A DNA stretch of 64,000 nucleotides from Peptoniphilaceae bacterium (GTDB lineage Bacteria > Bacillota > Clostridia > Tissierellales > Peptoniphilaceae). The notes below the pieces were generated by a model. The model was not told where the DNA came from, did not search any database, and saw only the letters and a program-made list of their open reading frames with translations. The position numbers and the translations under genes are program-made. Shown piece after piece: positions 45,857 to 54,599 of the stretch. The stretch lies in the NCBI GenBank assembly GCA_902363535.1, contig CABJAE010000004.1, forward strand, positions 1-64,000, given 5' to 3'. Positions within the stretch are counted from its first letter, which is position 1; each line of letters opens with the position of its first letter.

Positions 45857-46621
45857 TTATAAAAATGAACGCAACACGGCGTCAAATTGGCCGTAGGCGT
45901 CGAGGTAACTGAAGTGGCCGCCTTTCAGGACCACGAGACCCGCTTCGGGGATTTTTTCTTCAAACACCTTCGCCATGGATAGGGGCGTGGCGTCGTCTTC
46001 GTCGCCCCAAATTAACAGGGTGTCCGTCTGAATCCGCGGGAAATACTCTTCCGTGGACTCGTTCACCACCTTCACGAAAACCTTGCGCATGATTCCGTCC
46101 GCCGCCTTGTAATCGTCGGAGCCGAATTTCTTGTAAAAGCGCGCCATGGCCTTCTCCGTGTCCTGCCAGAAAAACAGCAATTTGTAGAGCTTTTTCAAAA
46201 ACTTAAAGGTGTAAACCTTCCTATAATAAGTAAAAGACCGCTTGGGCAACACACCGGAGGCGTCCACCAAAACCAGCTTGTCCACCTTTTCGGGATAGAG
46301 GGCGGCGAAGACGGTCAATGTCTTTCCGCCGAAGGAATGGCCGATACAGGTGGCTCGGGCGATACCGTAGTAATCGTAGATCTTCTTCAACAGATCCACG
46401 TAATCGTCGCCGCCGATGACCGCATCGGGTTCGTCACTGTCCCCGTGGCCCAAGCTGTCGTAGGCAATGACACGGTAGCGATCCTTCAGACTGCTCACAA
46501 TGGGCATGACCGATTCGATGTTTGCGCCCCAACCATGCAAGACAAAGGCCACATCATCTCCCGTCTTTGTGTCGTAAACGGCAATCTTTTTCCCGTCGAT
46601 ACGAATAAATTCTTTCTCCAT
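45857..46621 (-). CDS. Alpha/beta hydrolase
   Basis: A 254-residue hydrolase with the nucleophile elbow GHSFGG (CIGHSFGGKTL), the HGWGANIESVM oxyanion region, catalytic Asp in LLIWGDEDDATPL and His in GGHFSYLDAY. The class includes esterases, peptidases and lactonases. It forms an operon with the MurF-like ligase, which suggests a role in cell-wall metabolism, without proof. Confidence 0.88.
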   Translation of the reverse strand: MEKEFIRIDGKKIAVYDTKTGDDVAFVLHGWGANIESVMPIVSSLKDRYRVIAYDSLGHGDSDEPDAVIGGDDYVDLLKKIYDYYGIARATCIGHSFGGKTLTVFAALYPEKVDKLVLVDASGVLPKRSFTYYRKVYTFKFLKKLYKLLFFWQDTEKAMARFYKKFGSDDYKAADGIMRKVFVKVVNESTEEYFPRIQTDTLLIWGDEDDATPLSMAKVFEEKIPEAGLVVLKGGHFSYLDAYGQFDAVLRSFL

Positions 46622-46720
46622 GGCTTCCCCCTTAAAAATTGATTATACCATAGGAGCCGCCGCGGGCCGAGGCCGACGACGCATTTTTATAAAATTGAGG
46701 CTATGGAAACCCTTTGCTTA

Positions 46721-46740
46721 ATACATATTGTATACAGTAG
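46721..46740. promoter_or_regulatory. Candidate GntR/FCD operator
   Basis: The sequence TTGTATACAG inside this stretch has the TGTATACA palindrome typical of FadR-subfamily operators. It lies 10 bases upstream of the -35 of the GntR gene, consistent with autoregulation. Confidence 0.4.
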
Positions 46741-46749
46741 TGAAAATTG

Positions 46750-46778
46750 TAGACATTGTTTTTTCCTGATGTTATGAT
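46750..46778 (+). promoter_or_regulatory. Promoter of the GntR gene
   Basis: TAGACA (46750-46755) and TATGAT (46773-46778) are spaced by 17 bases; the start codon follows 35 bases later. Confidence 0.6.
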
Positions 46779-46813
46779 TGTATTCAAAGAATGTCTTTAA
46801 AGGAGGTTAGAGA

Positions 46814-47470
46814 ATGGAATTTTTATCTTTAAAGGACCACGTTTATAATTTTATTGCCGAACAAATCCGTCTCGGCAAACTTAATTCCAATGAAAAAGTT
46901 AATGAACAAGACATCTGCCAGCAATTAAACATCTCCCGTACGCCGGTTCGCGAAGCGTTAATTCAATTGGCCGCGGACGGCTTTTTGGATTCCGCTCCCC
47001 GCAGAGGCTTTCGGGTAAAGCCCCTCACGAAAAAAGAAAGCGAAGATATCTACCGCATTCTCGCACCTTTAGACGCCTTGGCTGCGGAACTCGCCGCCAA
47101 CTATTTAACCCCGGAAGATTTAAAATCCATGGAGGATTTAGTTGAGCTCATGGACTTTCACATCGACCGCTTCCAATTCGACGAGTACTTCATTTTGCAA
47201 GAGCGCTTCCACGATATCTACATCGAAAAGTCCCACAATGAAACCTTGATTAACACCATCGACCGCCTCCAACGGCGCTTCATTCGCCAAGGCCACGACA
47301 TGGGCAGCAACGAAGAATTTCAAAAGCTTTTACACGACACCAATCAACAACACTCCCACATTACGGATCTTTTCCGCGAAAACAAAATTGAAGAACTGGA
47401 AGATTTCCTCGTCCATACCCATTGGACCTATCACTTTTCCGAAGTGGGTCAGACAGCCACAGACGACTAA
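46814..47470 (+). CDS. GntR family regulator, FadR/FCD subfamily
   Basis: A 218-residue regulator. The N-terminal winged helix holds KLNSNEKVNEQDICQQLNIS and RTPVREALIQLAADGFLDSA. The C-terminal FCD domain (about 80-210) is all-helical with the metal-binding Asp/His pattern (ELMDFHIDRF, QERFHDIYIEKS, DTNQQHSHI). FCD regulators respond to small carboxylates. It starts after AAAGGAGG and ends at its own terminator. Confidence 0.9.
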   Translation: MEFLSLKDHVYNFIAEQIRLGKLNSNEKVNEQDICQQLNISRTPVREALIQLAADGFLDSAPRRGFRVKPLTKKESEDIYRILAPLDALAAELAANYLTPEDLKSMEDLVELMDFHIDRFQFDEYFILQERFHDIYIEKSHNETLINTIDRLQRRFIRQGHDMGSNEEFQKLLHDTNQQHSHITDLFRENKIEELEDFLVHTHWTYHFSEVGQTATDD

Positions 47471-47472
47471 GC

Positions 47473-47501
47473 AAAATACAGGGCGAGTCCCTGTATTTTT
47501 T
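47473..47501 (+). terminator. Terminator of the GntR gene
   Basis: Stem AATACAGGG / CCCTGTATT with a five-base loop followed by T residues; the next gene's ribosome site begins immediately after it. Confidence 0.75.
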
Positions 47502-47515
47502 ATTTGGAGGATGAC

Positions 47516-48727
47516 ATGACCATTTACATGAATACCATCGCCTACGATTCGCCGGCCCACGAGGCGGCCATCGCCCTGAGAAAACACATCCTATTTAATC
47601 CCTACGACGAAGCCTTCGACGAGGCGCGAAAAACCTGGGACCGGGACAAGATTCTCTACGGCCTTTTCGACGACGACCATTTAATCGGCGCCGCCGTGAC
47701 GAAAACGACAGAAGAAGGCCTCCATGTGGAGGAAATCCTCGTGGCCTACGACAAACAGCGCCAAGGCCTGGGCAAGCAGATGCTGGCCTTTTTGGAAAAC
47801 CGTTTGGAGAAAGATCAGGTCCTTACCGCCGAAGGCCCCCTTTCCGCCCGCGCCTTCTACGAAGCCTGCGGATTCACACCGAAGTCCAAATACCACGGAC
47901 CGAAAGACCGCATGCGTTTGGATTTCGAAAAAAAGGTGACGGGAAAGACGAAAAATCCCATTCCCCTTTTCGAGCATCGCCAAAACTTGCCCCTTATGTA
48001 TTTCACCATGGGCACGAAAGATTTCGAATTGATTCCCGTGATCCGCAACCACTTCCCCAAGGAGCATCTTTTCGTCGTGGATCTTTTAAGAGACGACGCC
48101 CCTTGGCTTGATTTTGCCAAGGAAACCAAGCGCCGCACGGGGAAATACACCTTTATCGCCCCGTCCCTCTACGGCAACCGCGCCTTTCGTCCTTTAGACG
48201 ACTTCAATCTTCCGGCGAAATGCGCCGCCGAAGCCGATCGCCTGAGCAAGAGCAAAACCGCTCTTTTGATCGGCACGGCCGATGAATTTTCCGCCAACGC
48301 CTACCGGGCGGCCTTCGATTCACAAAACGCTTCCCTCTCCACGGCGGAAATGGTTCTGGAAGCGGAGAATCTCAGCGGTGCCCACCATTTGGATGCGGAT
48401 TTCTACAACCGCTTCGCCGAAAAAATCGACACCTTAAAGGAAAATCCCTTCGACACTCTGGCCGTCATCGACGTGCCCTTCTCCACTCAGGCCGACGCCA
48501 TGGAAAAGTTTTTGGAAGAAACCCTTGCTAGAAAGCTTACAAAAATCGACGTCTTCGACCTATTCGTCACCGGGCTTCGTCGAGACCTGCTCGAGAAAAA
48601 CTACTTGCGTCACGATGCAACCGAAGGCCAATTACGCATCTTTTCCGAAACGCCGGATCGGGCACGAGCGGAACTGGCGCGCATTCATCCCGCGGAAATG
48701 AGCGCAAAGGTGGAAACCATTCGATGA
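47516..48727 (+). CDS. GNAT acetyltransferase fused to a glutamate-racemase-like domain
   Basis: A 403-residue protein; the ATG at 47516 follows TTGGAGG by five bases. Residues 1-140 are a GNAT domain with acetyl-CoA loop VAYDKQRQGLGKQML. Residues from about 155 resemble the MurI/Asp-Glu racemase fold: GTKDFELIPVIRNHFPKEHL near the start, ALLIGTADEFSANAYRAAF like the MurI GT-G-V-SGAY segment, and FDTLAVIDVPFSTQADAMEK where MurI has DTLVLGCTHYP. Both catalytic cysteines (ACNT and GCTH) are absent, so racemase activity is unlikely. It overlaps folA by four bases. Confidence 0.65.
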   Translation: MTIYMNTIAYDSPAHEAAIALRKHILFNPYDEAFDEARKTWDRDKILYGLFDDDHLIGAAVTKTTEEGLHVEEILVAYDKQRQGLGKQMLAFLENRLEKDQVLTAEGPLSARAFYEACGFTPKSKYHGPKDRMRLDFEKKVTGKTKNPIPLFEHRQNLPLMYFTMGTKDFELIPVIRNHFPKEHLFVVDLLRDDAPWLDFAKETKRRTGKYTFIAPSLYGNRAFRPLDDFNLPAKCAAEADRLSKSKTALLIGTADEFSANAYRAAFDSQNASLSTAEMVLEAENLSGAHHLDADFYNRFAEKIDTLKENPFDTLAVIDVPFSTQADAMEKFLEETLARKLTKIDVFDLFVTGLRRDLLEKNYLRHDATEGQLRIFSETPDRARAELARIHPAEMSAKVETIR

Positions 48728-49188
48728 TTCTTTTGATTCTCGCCGATCTGGATAACGCCATCGCAAAAGACGGCAAGCAGATCACTTTTATTCCGGAAGA
48801 TTTGGCCCGCTTCAAGGCCCGCACCACAGGCCAGGTGATTCTTATGGGCAGAAAGACTTTGGAAAATGCGGGAAAGCTCCCCCATCGCATCACCGGCGTC
48901 ATGACGCGGAAAAATCTCCCCGACGAAGAGGATCTCTTCTACTTTTCCTCGGAAGAAGAGCTGGACGAAAAACTCAAGGCCTACGGCGACAGAAAAATCT
49001 ATCTCGTCGGCGGCGCGGGAATTATTCAGGCCCTCTTTCACCGCATCGAGGAAGCCTACATTACCCGGGTCAATTACCGCTCCGGCGGCGATGTGAAGAT
49101 CCCCTCATTAAAGGATGATTTCGACTTGGTGGAGACAACACCCATCACCCATAAGGCCACGGAAGAACATTGGATACGGAAAAAATAA
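48724..49188 (+). CDS. folA: Dihydrofolate reductase
   Basis: A 154-residue DHFR that reduces dihydrofolate with NADPH. It has LADLDNAIAKDGKQITFIPE at the active-site loop, ILMGRKTLENAGKLPHRIT and the cofactor segment IYLVGGAGIIQALFHRIEEA. The start ATGA overlaps the preceding stop. It is short and divergent, lacking the usual Trp of the Met20 loop; trimethoprim response cannot be predicted. Confidence 0.85.
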   Translation: MILLILADLDNAIAKDGKQITFIPEDLARFKARTTGQVILMGRKTLENAGKLPHRITGVMTRKNLPDEEDLFYFSSEEELDEKLKAYGDRKIYLVGGAGIIQALFHRIEEAYITRVNYRSGGDVKIPSLKDDFDLVETTPITHKATEEHWIRKK

Positions 49189-49212
49189 GAAAAGGCAGAG
49201 AACCGAATAGAT

Positions 49213-49474
49213 TGACCCCATAAAGTTGGACTTAATCGAGTAAGCATTTCGCTTGCTCGATTTTGTTTTACATACTATTCTTTTTGTGCAGATTGCATGC
49301 GTTCAAGGTACTCTTTCGGACTCAAGCCTCCTAACTTTTTTGATTCGATCGTTATTGTAGTAGCGGATAAAGCGATCAATGGCTCGCTCGAGTTCTCCCC
49401 GACTTTGGTAGTCGTGTCCGACGTAGATTTCTCTTTTTAGAATACTGAAGAAGTTTTCCGTAGGTGCGTCAGTT
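49213..49474 (-). mobile_element. IS150-like (IS3 family) remnant, transposase 3' end
   Basis: From the right terminus TGACCCCATAAAGTTGGAC (49213) the fragment reads leftward through the C-terminal part of an IS3-family transposase: TENFFSILKREIYVGHDYQS with the catalytic Glu, then AIDRFIRYYNNDRIKK. An extra A in a run near 49336-49341 shifts the frame; removing it restores KKLGGLSPKEYLERM and a stop at 49274-49276. The 5' part of the element is missing, replaced by DUF4357-like sequence at about 49460-49475. Confidence 0.8.
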
Positions 49475-49990
49475 CCAAAAACAAAGGCAGCTGCGTAGAA
49501 TGTACTATTGAATATATAGTTCTTGCTTACTCTACCATCAATAATCTTATTTTTATTTATGCACTCCTTTCTCAGTTCATTAGTTGATTTTGGAATGGCA
49601 GAATCTATAATTTCTATCACACTATCTTTTAGTACTACAAAACCTTCATCTGTTCTTTTACATTTTCCCTCTATCAATCTATTTGACTTGCCACTTTTTC
49701 TGGAAAGATATAGTAATAGTTCTTTATCTCCATTATTATTTTTACTTGATTCTTTTGGTGTTCTATCACCTATAGCAACAAATAGTTTATATCCTAGTAC
49801 ACCAAGAACCATTTTTGAACACTCTATAAAATCTTCCACCTCTGATTCTTTTTCTTCTGTTACATTTCCAGGGTTTGAATCATTTCCATTCCTTACTTTG
49901 TACCTATCTACATCTATAGTCATGTTGGTGGATTTAATCTCTAGATATGAGATTTCTGTTGGTCCAAATGAGTTGTAAATATGATTTTAT
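49462..49990 (-). pseudogene. DUF4357-like gene fragment fused in frame to transposase remnant
   Basis: The frame encodes a domain with RLIEGKCKRTDEGFVVLKDS and STNELRKECINKNKIIDGRV, resembling the DUF4357 domain found in GIY-YIG nucleases and restriction-associated proteins. The frame stays open upstream of the first ATG (to a TAA near 49995) with protein-like sequence FGPTEISYLEIKSTN, so the N-terminus is lost. At the C-terminus it switches at VFGTDAP into the IS transposase. Both ends are broken; it is not a functional gene. Confidence 0.6.
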
Positions 49991-50031
49991 TTTGCATTAA
50001 ATTTAAGAGGTCTTTTGCATAAACAGAATAA

Positions 50032-50062
50032 TTGATATATAGGGAACAGAAACTGTTATAAT
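50032..50062 (+). promoter_or_regulatory. Candidate promoter of the BceRS-type genes
   Basis: TTGATA and TATAAT lie 19 bases apart, about 100 bases before the response-regulator start. Confidence 0.4.
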
Positions 50063-50162
50063 GGTTAACAAGTGAATTTATTAGTGCTCGTTGGAAATTC
50101 AAAATTTTTGAGAAGGCTAAAAAATAACTGTTATAAAGATTTGAAAGTAAGAAGGCGATAAT

Positions 50163-50864
50163 TTGGCATATAATATATTGATAATCGAAGATGATTTTGG
50201 TTTAGCTAAAAGCATTACGAATGTGTTAGAAAAATATAATTTTCGTTCTTCTATTCTAGATGATTTTGAAAACATCGAAGATATAGTAGTTGACACTAAA
50301 CCTAGTTTAATAGTTTTAGATATTAATTTACCCTACTATGATGGGTTTTATTGGTGTCGTAAAATCCGGAAAATAACATCGAATCCTATTATGATAATTT
50401 CTTCAAGAGATAGTAATATGGATCAAATTATGGCTCTTGAATATGGAGCAGATGATTACATTACCAAACCTTTTGATGTTGAAATTTTAATCGCAAAAAT
50501 TAATAGTTTGCTTCGACGTACATTTGGAGAATTATCGTCAATTACTATAAATGAAACATTAAAGGTTGGCAATATTATCTTGGATAAGGACAGACAGCAG
50601 CTGTTAGCTGGCGAGAATCAAATTGATTTGTCTGTTACAGAACTGAAAATACTCAAAAAATTGATTGAAGAATACCCTAACTCTGTATCAAGAGATGAAT
50701 TGTTTTTTGAAGTATGGGATGAAAATAATTTCGTGGAGGAAAATACCTTGAATGTAAATATAGGAAGAATCAGAAGAAAAATAGACGATAATCAATTGCC
50801 TATTGGCATACGGACAATCCGGACTTTTGGATATCAATTAGTGGCAGAGGAAGATGGTAGATGA
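50163..50864 (+). CDS. OmpR-type response regulator (BceR-like)
   Basis: A 233-residue regulator starting at TTG (MAYNILIIEDDFGLAKSITN) with AAGAAGGCG upstream. The receiver has DD, the phosphorylation Asp in SLIVLDINLPYYDGFYW and Lys in DYITKPFD; the C-terminal winged helix has TELKILKKLIEEYPNSVSRD and IRTIRTFGYQLV. With the adjacent intramembrane kinase and ABC transporter it forms a Bce-type peptide-resistance module. AT-rich codon use marks it as foreign here. Confidence 0.9.
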   Translation: MAYNILIIEDDFGLAKSITNVLEKYNFRSSILDDFENIEDIVVDTKPSLIVLDINLPYYDGFYWCRKIRKITSNPIMIISSRDSNMDQIMALEYGADDYITKPFDVEILIAKINSLLRRTFGELSSITINETLKVGNIILDKDRQQLLAGENQIDLSVTELKILKKLIEEYPNSVSRDELFFEVWDENNFVEENTLNVNIGRIRRKIDDNQLPIGIRTIRTFGYQLVAEEDGR

Positions 50865-51844
50865 AGTTATTCATAAAGGACCATGTGAGTTTTGTTTTAT
50901 TATATGTGATTAATTTTATATTTATACTGCTTATAATTTGGTTAAGTGGGGATTATCTTAGTTCACAACTGATAATTTATATGTTTTTATTATGTTTGTT
51001 CATTCTCTTTATATTTCTTACCATACGGTATTACAAGAAAGCTACAGTATATAAAACCTTAAGTATACCGTCTTCAAATTTAAAAAGTATGAAAAAAAGG
51101 CTACAAGGGATCGATTTGTTCACTGATTCATTTATTAAGCATGAAAATCAAAATTATAATCAATTCTTGAGTGAAATCGAAAATTATAAAAATAAAAATA
51201 GTGAGTGGAGAACTTATATCGTTCAATGGGTACACCAAATGAAATCTCAAATCAGTTCAATGCGTCTAACATTGCAGAACAGAAAGCATAACGAAGAGAA
51301 CATGCAACTATTAGTTGAGTTGGATCAAATAGATAAGCAACTAAACAACATTTTGAACTTAGCAAGGCTAGAGGCAGTAGACAGGGATTTGAAAATTGAG
51401 CCAATAAACCTAAGTGAAAGTATAAATAGAGTAATCAACCAAAACAAGCGATTGTTTATTCAAAGGAATGTATTTCCTAAAATCCAGATAGAAAATACTG
51501 TCCCAACTGTGCTAAGTGATAAAAAATGGTTAGACTTTATCCTTGATCAATTAGTCCATAACGCTATAAAATTTTCTAATCCAACAGATCAAATCATTTT
51601 TAACATAAAGCAAATAGATAATAAGTGTTGTTTAGATATTAGTGATACAGGTATAGGAATTGTAAAAGAAGATATTCCTCGTATATTTGATTTGTATTTT
51701 ACTGGAAAAAACGGACGTACTAATAATACCTCATCGGGTATAGGGCTTTATTTAGTTAAACAAATTTTAGAGCAATTAGGGCATAAGATTAAAGTTGAGT
51801 CTGAACAGTCAAAAGGAACGAAATTCACTATATATTTTGATTAA
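50861..51844 (+). CDS. Intramembrane-sensing histidine kinase (BceS-like)
   Basis: A 327-residue kinase with two membrane helices close together (about 12-30 and 37-57) and almost no extracellular loop, the mark of intramembrane-sensing kinases. The H-box is YIVQWVHQMKSQISSMRL; the ATPase domain has LDQLVHNAIKFS (N-box), ISDTGIGIVKEDI and GIGLYLVKQILEQ. Such kinases sense peptide antibiotics through the flux of their partner ABC transporter. It overlaps the regulator by four bases. Confidence 0.9.
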   Translation: MKLFIKDHVSFVLLYVINFIFILLIIWLSGDYLSSQLIIYMFLLCLFILFIFLTIRYYKKATVYKTLSIPSSNLKSMKKRLQGIDLFTDSFIKHENQNYNQFLSEIENYKNKNSEWRTYIVQWVHQMKSQISSMRLTLQNRKHNEENMQLLVELDQIDKQLNNILNLARLEAVDRDLKIEPINLSESINRVINQNKRLFIQRNVFPKIQIENTVPTVLSDKKWLDFILDQLVHNAIKFSNPTDQIIFNIKQIDNKCCLDISDTGIGIVKEDIPRIFDLYFTGKNGRTNNTSSGIGLYLVKQILEQLGHKIKVESEQSKGTKFTIYFD

Positions 51845-51852
51845 GAGGAAAA

Positions 51853-51878
51853 GGTGACAGAATTGTCATCTTTTTTTA
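51853..51878 (+). terminator. Hairpin after bceS-like gene; also TGACA-N4-TGTCA operator candidate
   Basis: GGTGACA / TGTCATC forms a stem followed by seven T, nine bases past the kinase stop. The palindrome TGACA-GAAT-TGTCA (51855-51868) also fits the TNACA-N4-TGTNA pattern reported for BceR-like regulators, and lies 23 bases before a -10 (TATAAT, 51892-51897) of the transporter genes. Confidence 0.5.
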
Positions 51879-51938
51879 TATTTCTCGATATTATAATCAA
51901 AAAAAATCTTTTAATATGTGGATAAAGGAGTGATAGGA

Positions 51939-52682
51939 ATGAATTTATTAGAACTAAATAACGTGAGTCATGTGTATGGAGATGTAGTGAAGTCGAGAGG
52001 TCTGGATAATATTTCCTTAACTACTCAAAAGGGTGAGTTTGTCGCCATTATGGGGCCTTCTGGAAGCGGAAAATCAACTTTATTGAATGTTATTTCTGGT
52101 ATTTTGCCTGCCACCTCTGGAAGTGTTTTGCTTGCAGGAAAAAACATAGCTAATCTTCATGATGAAGAAGCAGCATTATTTAGACGAAGCACATTAGGAT
52201 TTGTTTTTCAAGACTTTAACCTTGTTGAAACATTAACAGTAAGAGAAAACATTATGCTACCTTTGATGTTTAAGAATGAGGAAGTTGAATCTATGAAGGA
52301 AAAATCAGAGAAGGTAGCTGAATCGTTAGGTATTTCTCATATATTAAATAAGCGTACGCAAGAAATTTCAGGAGGACAGGCTCAAAGAACAGCAATTGCA
52401 CGGGCAATTGTTCATCAGCCGGAATTATTACTGGCAGACGAGCCGACAGGAAACTTGGATTCTGCTAATTCTGACGAAGTTATGAAAATTTTTGAAGATC
52501 TCAACCGTAACTATGGAATGTCTATTTTTTTGGTAACCCATGATGTTAAGACAGCAACTTATAGTCAGAGAGTCCTATTTATAAAAGACGGAAAAATTTA
52601 TAATGAAATCCGTAAAGGGAACGATTTTATAGAATATCAAGAAAATATTCTCAATGTTCTTAATGTAATTGGAGGTGTGTAG
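51939..52682 (+). CDS. BceA-type ABC transporter ATPase
   Basis: A 247-residue ATPase starting MNLLELNNVSHVYGDVVKSR, after AAAGGAG. Walker A GPSGSGKST, Q-loop FQDFNLVETLTVRENIMLP, signature ISGGQAQRTAIARAI and Walker B LLLADEPTGNLDS are intact. This belongs to the MacB/LolD-like 3.A.1.134 group that works with BceB permeases. The stop overlaps the permease ribosome site. Confidence 0.92.
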   Translation: MNLLELNNVSHVYGDVVKSRGLDNISLTTQKGEFVAIMGPSGSGKSTLLNVISGILPATSGSVLLAGKNIANLHDEEAALFRRSTLGFVFQDFNLVETLTVRENIMLPLMFKNEEVESMKEKSEKVAESLGISHILNKRTQEISGGQAQRTAIARAIVHQPELLLADEPTGNLDSANSDEVMKIFEDLNRNYGMSIFLVTHDVKTATYSQRVLFIKDGKIYNEIRKGNDFIEYQENILNVLNVIGGV

Positions 52683-52683
52683 A

Positions 52684-54597
52684 ATGAATCTCCGAGATTT
52701 TGCTAAAAATAATATACTAAGGGATAAAGAAACGTACATTGGCTATTGGCTAAGTTGCACGTTTACTGTATTTGTCTTTTTTATCTTTTCAGTAAATCAG
52801 TTTCACCCCGAACTTAATCAAGGTCCGGGAGCAGTTGCAACCATTATGGGGTCTGCTCAAGTGATAGTTGTGTTGTTTGCTATATTCTTCTTAGGATTAT
52901 CAATCAATTCATTTTTATCTAGACGTGAAAATATGTTTGGTGTTTTACTTATGATGGGAATGTCGAAAAAACAACTGCGTCGATTAATTATCATAGAAAA
53001 TATGATAATTGGATTTTCATCTATAATAGTGGGGATACTTCTCGGGTTAGCATTTGGACATATACTGGTCTTGTTGATGGCAAATATAATTAATCTAAGC
53101 TCAATCTCCTTTTATTTCCCTATGGAATCAATCGTTGTTACGATTATTGCTTTTAGTATTTTATTCTTTATGATTGCATTCTTCCGATCACAAGTTATAT
53201 TAAAAAAACCAATATATAACCTATTAGATGTAAACCAGAATGAATACGGAAGTATAGCATATTATCGTTTTTTATCTATTACGGCTATAATCTTAATTCT
53301 CCTGGGATACGCCCTAGCTAATATTCATCCAATCAATCGATTAATACCACAGGGATTTGATATGCTGAATACTCTTCAAAACTCAGATATATTACATGTT
53401 TTAATTGGCGGATTGGTAACAATTGGCATGTTCTTATTTTTCACTCAATTCTCTAAGTATTTTACAGACAAAGTAAGAAGAAACGAAGAATACTATCTGA
53501 AAGATACGAGAGCATTATGGGTTTCTGAGTTAATGTATCGATTATCCAGTAATTCAAAAACCATGTTTATTTCAGCATTGCTATTAACTGTAGCTTTTAT
53601 TACTACTATTGGAACAATTGCCTTAAACTCTACTGCTGCTGACGAAGTTTCCGAAACAACTCCCTTTGATATTTCCTATTTTTCGTTTCAACCGAATGAA
53701 AAAGAAGAGGAAAACATAGAGTTTATTAGTTCTAACCTTAGTGAAGCCGGCATATCTTTTCAATTAAATAGTGTACCTATTTTACAAAAAGACAATCAAT
53801 CGAAAGAGATTGTCATTTCTCAAGAAGACTACAATAGTGTGTCTAATGAGAATGAAAAGATAGAACTGACTGGCAATGAGGCGGTAACATTATCAAATGG
53901 AGATTCTCAAGAAAAAATTTCTATAACTGATAATGTAATAATTACTAGCGTCGATAATCGCCCGAACATTTTTGATTCTTACCGTTACAGTAACATTTAT
54001 GTAGTGAATAATGAGCTTTTTAGCCAATTATCACAAATATTCGAACATACGCAAACAGCCTTTTTGTATCATTTTTCAGACACTACTACAGATGAGCAAG
54101 CAAGGCAAGCATCAACAGTTAATAGAGAAGTTTTAGGGTCCGGTCGTTCTGAAGGCAATGATTTTCTCTTGATACAAAAAATTGAAAGAGTTGATTTAGA
54201 AAGATATACGTATCAAGTTTTAACGTATATTGGGATTATGCTAAGTGTAATCTTTATTCTTGCGGCGGGAAGCTTAATTTATTTCCGTCTATTAAGTAAT
54301 ATTAGAGGATCTAGTCCCACATATACTAACCTCTATAAAATTGGATTGTCTATTAATAAAATCCAAGAAGTGCAACGCAGGCAATTTACGATCTTATTCT
54401 TTGCACCCGTTCTATTTGCGATAGTCAATACGATTTTTGCGGTTAACATGTTATCCTATTTACTCGCAGCCTCCATATGGAAGCAAACTATTCTGATTGC
54501 CTTAGTATTATTGGTTATTCAGATTCTATATTTCTACTTTATGAATAATCGTTTCAAAGCAAAAATTGAGTTGATTCTAACTCAACTTTACCATTGA
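52684..54597 (+). CDS. BceB-type ABC transporter permease
   Basis: A 637-residue permease, MNLRDFAKNNILRDKETYIG, preceded by GGAGG. It has about ten membrane helices and a large extracellular domain (about residues 320-520) between helices 7 and 8, which in BceB proteins defines peptide specificity. FtsX-like segments flank this domain. It should free lipid II-cycle targets from peptide antibiotics and signal to the kinase. The peptide (bacitracin, lantibiotic or other) cannot be read from the sequence. Confidence 0.9.
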   Translation: MNLRDFAKNNILRDKETYIGYWLSCTFTVFVFFIFSVNQFHPELNQGPGAVATIMGSAQVIVVLFAIFFLGLSINSFLSRRENMFGVLLMMGMSKKQLRRLIIIENMIIGFSSIIVGILLGLAFGHILVLLMANIINLSSISFYFPMESIVVTIIAFSILFFMIAFFRSQVILKKPIYNLLDVNQNEYGSIAYYRFLSITAIILILLGYALANIHPINRLIPQGFDMLNTLQNSDILHVLIGGLVTIGMFLFFTQFSKYFTDKVRRNEEYYLKDTRALWVSELMYRLSSNSKTMFISALLLTVAFITTIGTIALNSTAADEVSETTPFDISYFSFQPNEKEEENIEFISSNLSEAGISFQLNSVPILQKDNQSKEIVISQEDYNSVSNENEKIELTGNEAVTLSNGDSQEKISITDNVIITSVDNRPNIFDSYRYSNIYVVNNELFSQLSQIFEHTQTAFLYHFSDTTTDEQARQASTVNREVLGSGRSEGNDFLLIQKIERVDLERYTYQVLTYIGIMLSVIFILAAGSLIYFRLLSNIRGSSPTYTNLYKIGLSINKIQEVQRRQFTILFFAPVLFAIVNTIFAVNMLSYLLAASIWKQTILIALVLLVIQILYFYFMNNRFKAKIELILTQLYH

Positions 54598-54599
54598 TT

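Noticed and set aside
43007..46621. Vancomycin-resistance (van) cluster
   Set aside because: There is a ligase and a MurF-like gene, but no vanH, vanX, vanT, vanY or VanRS-type pair beside them; the ligase is best read as the housekeeping Ddl variant.
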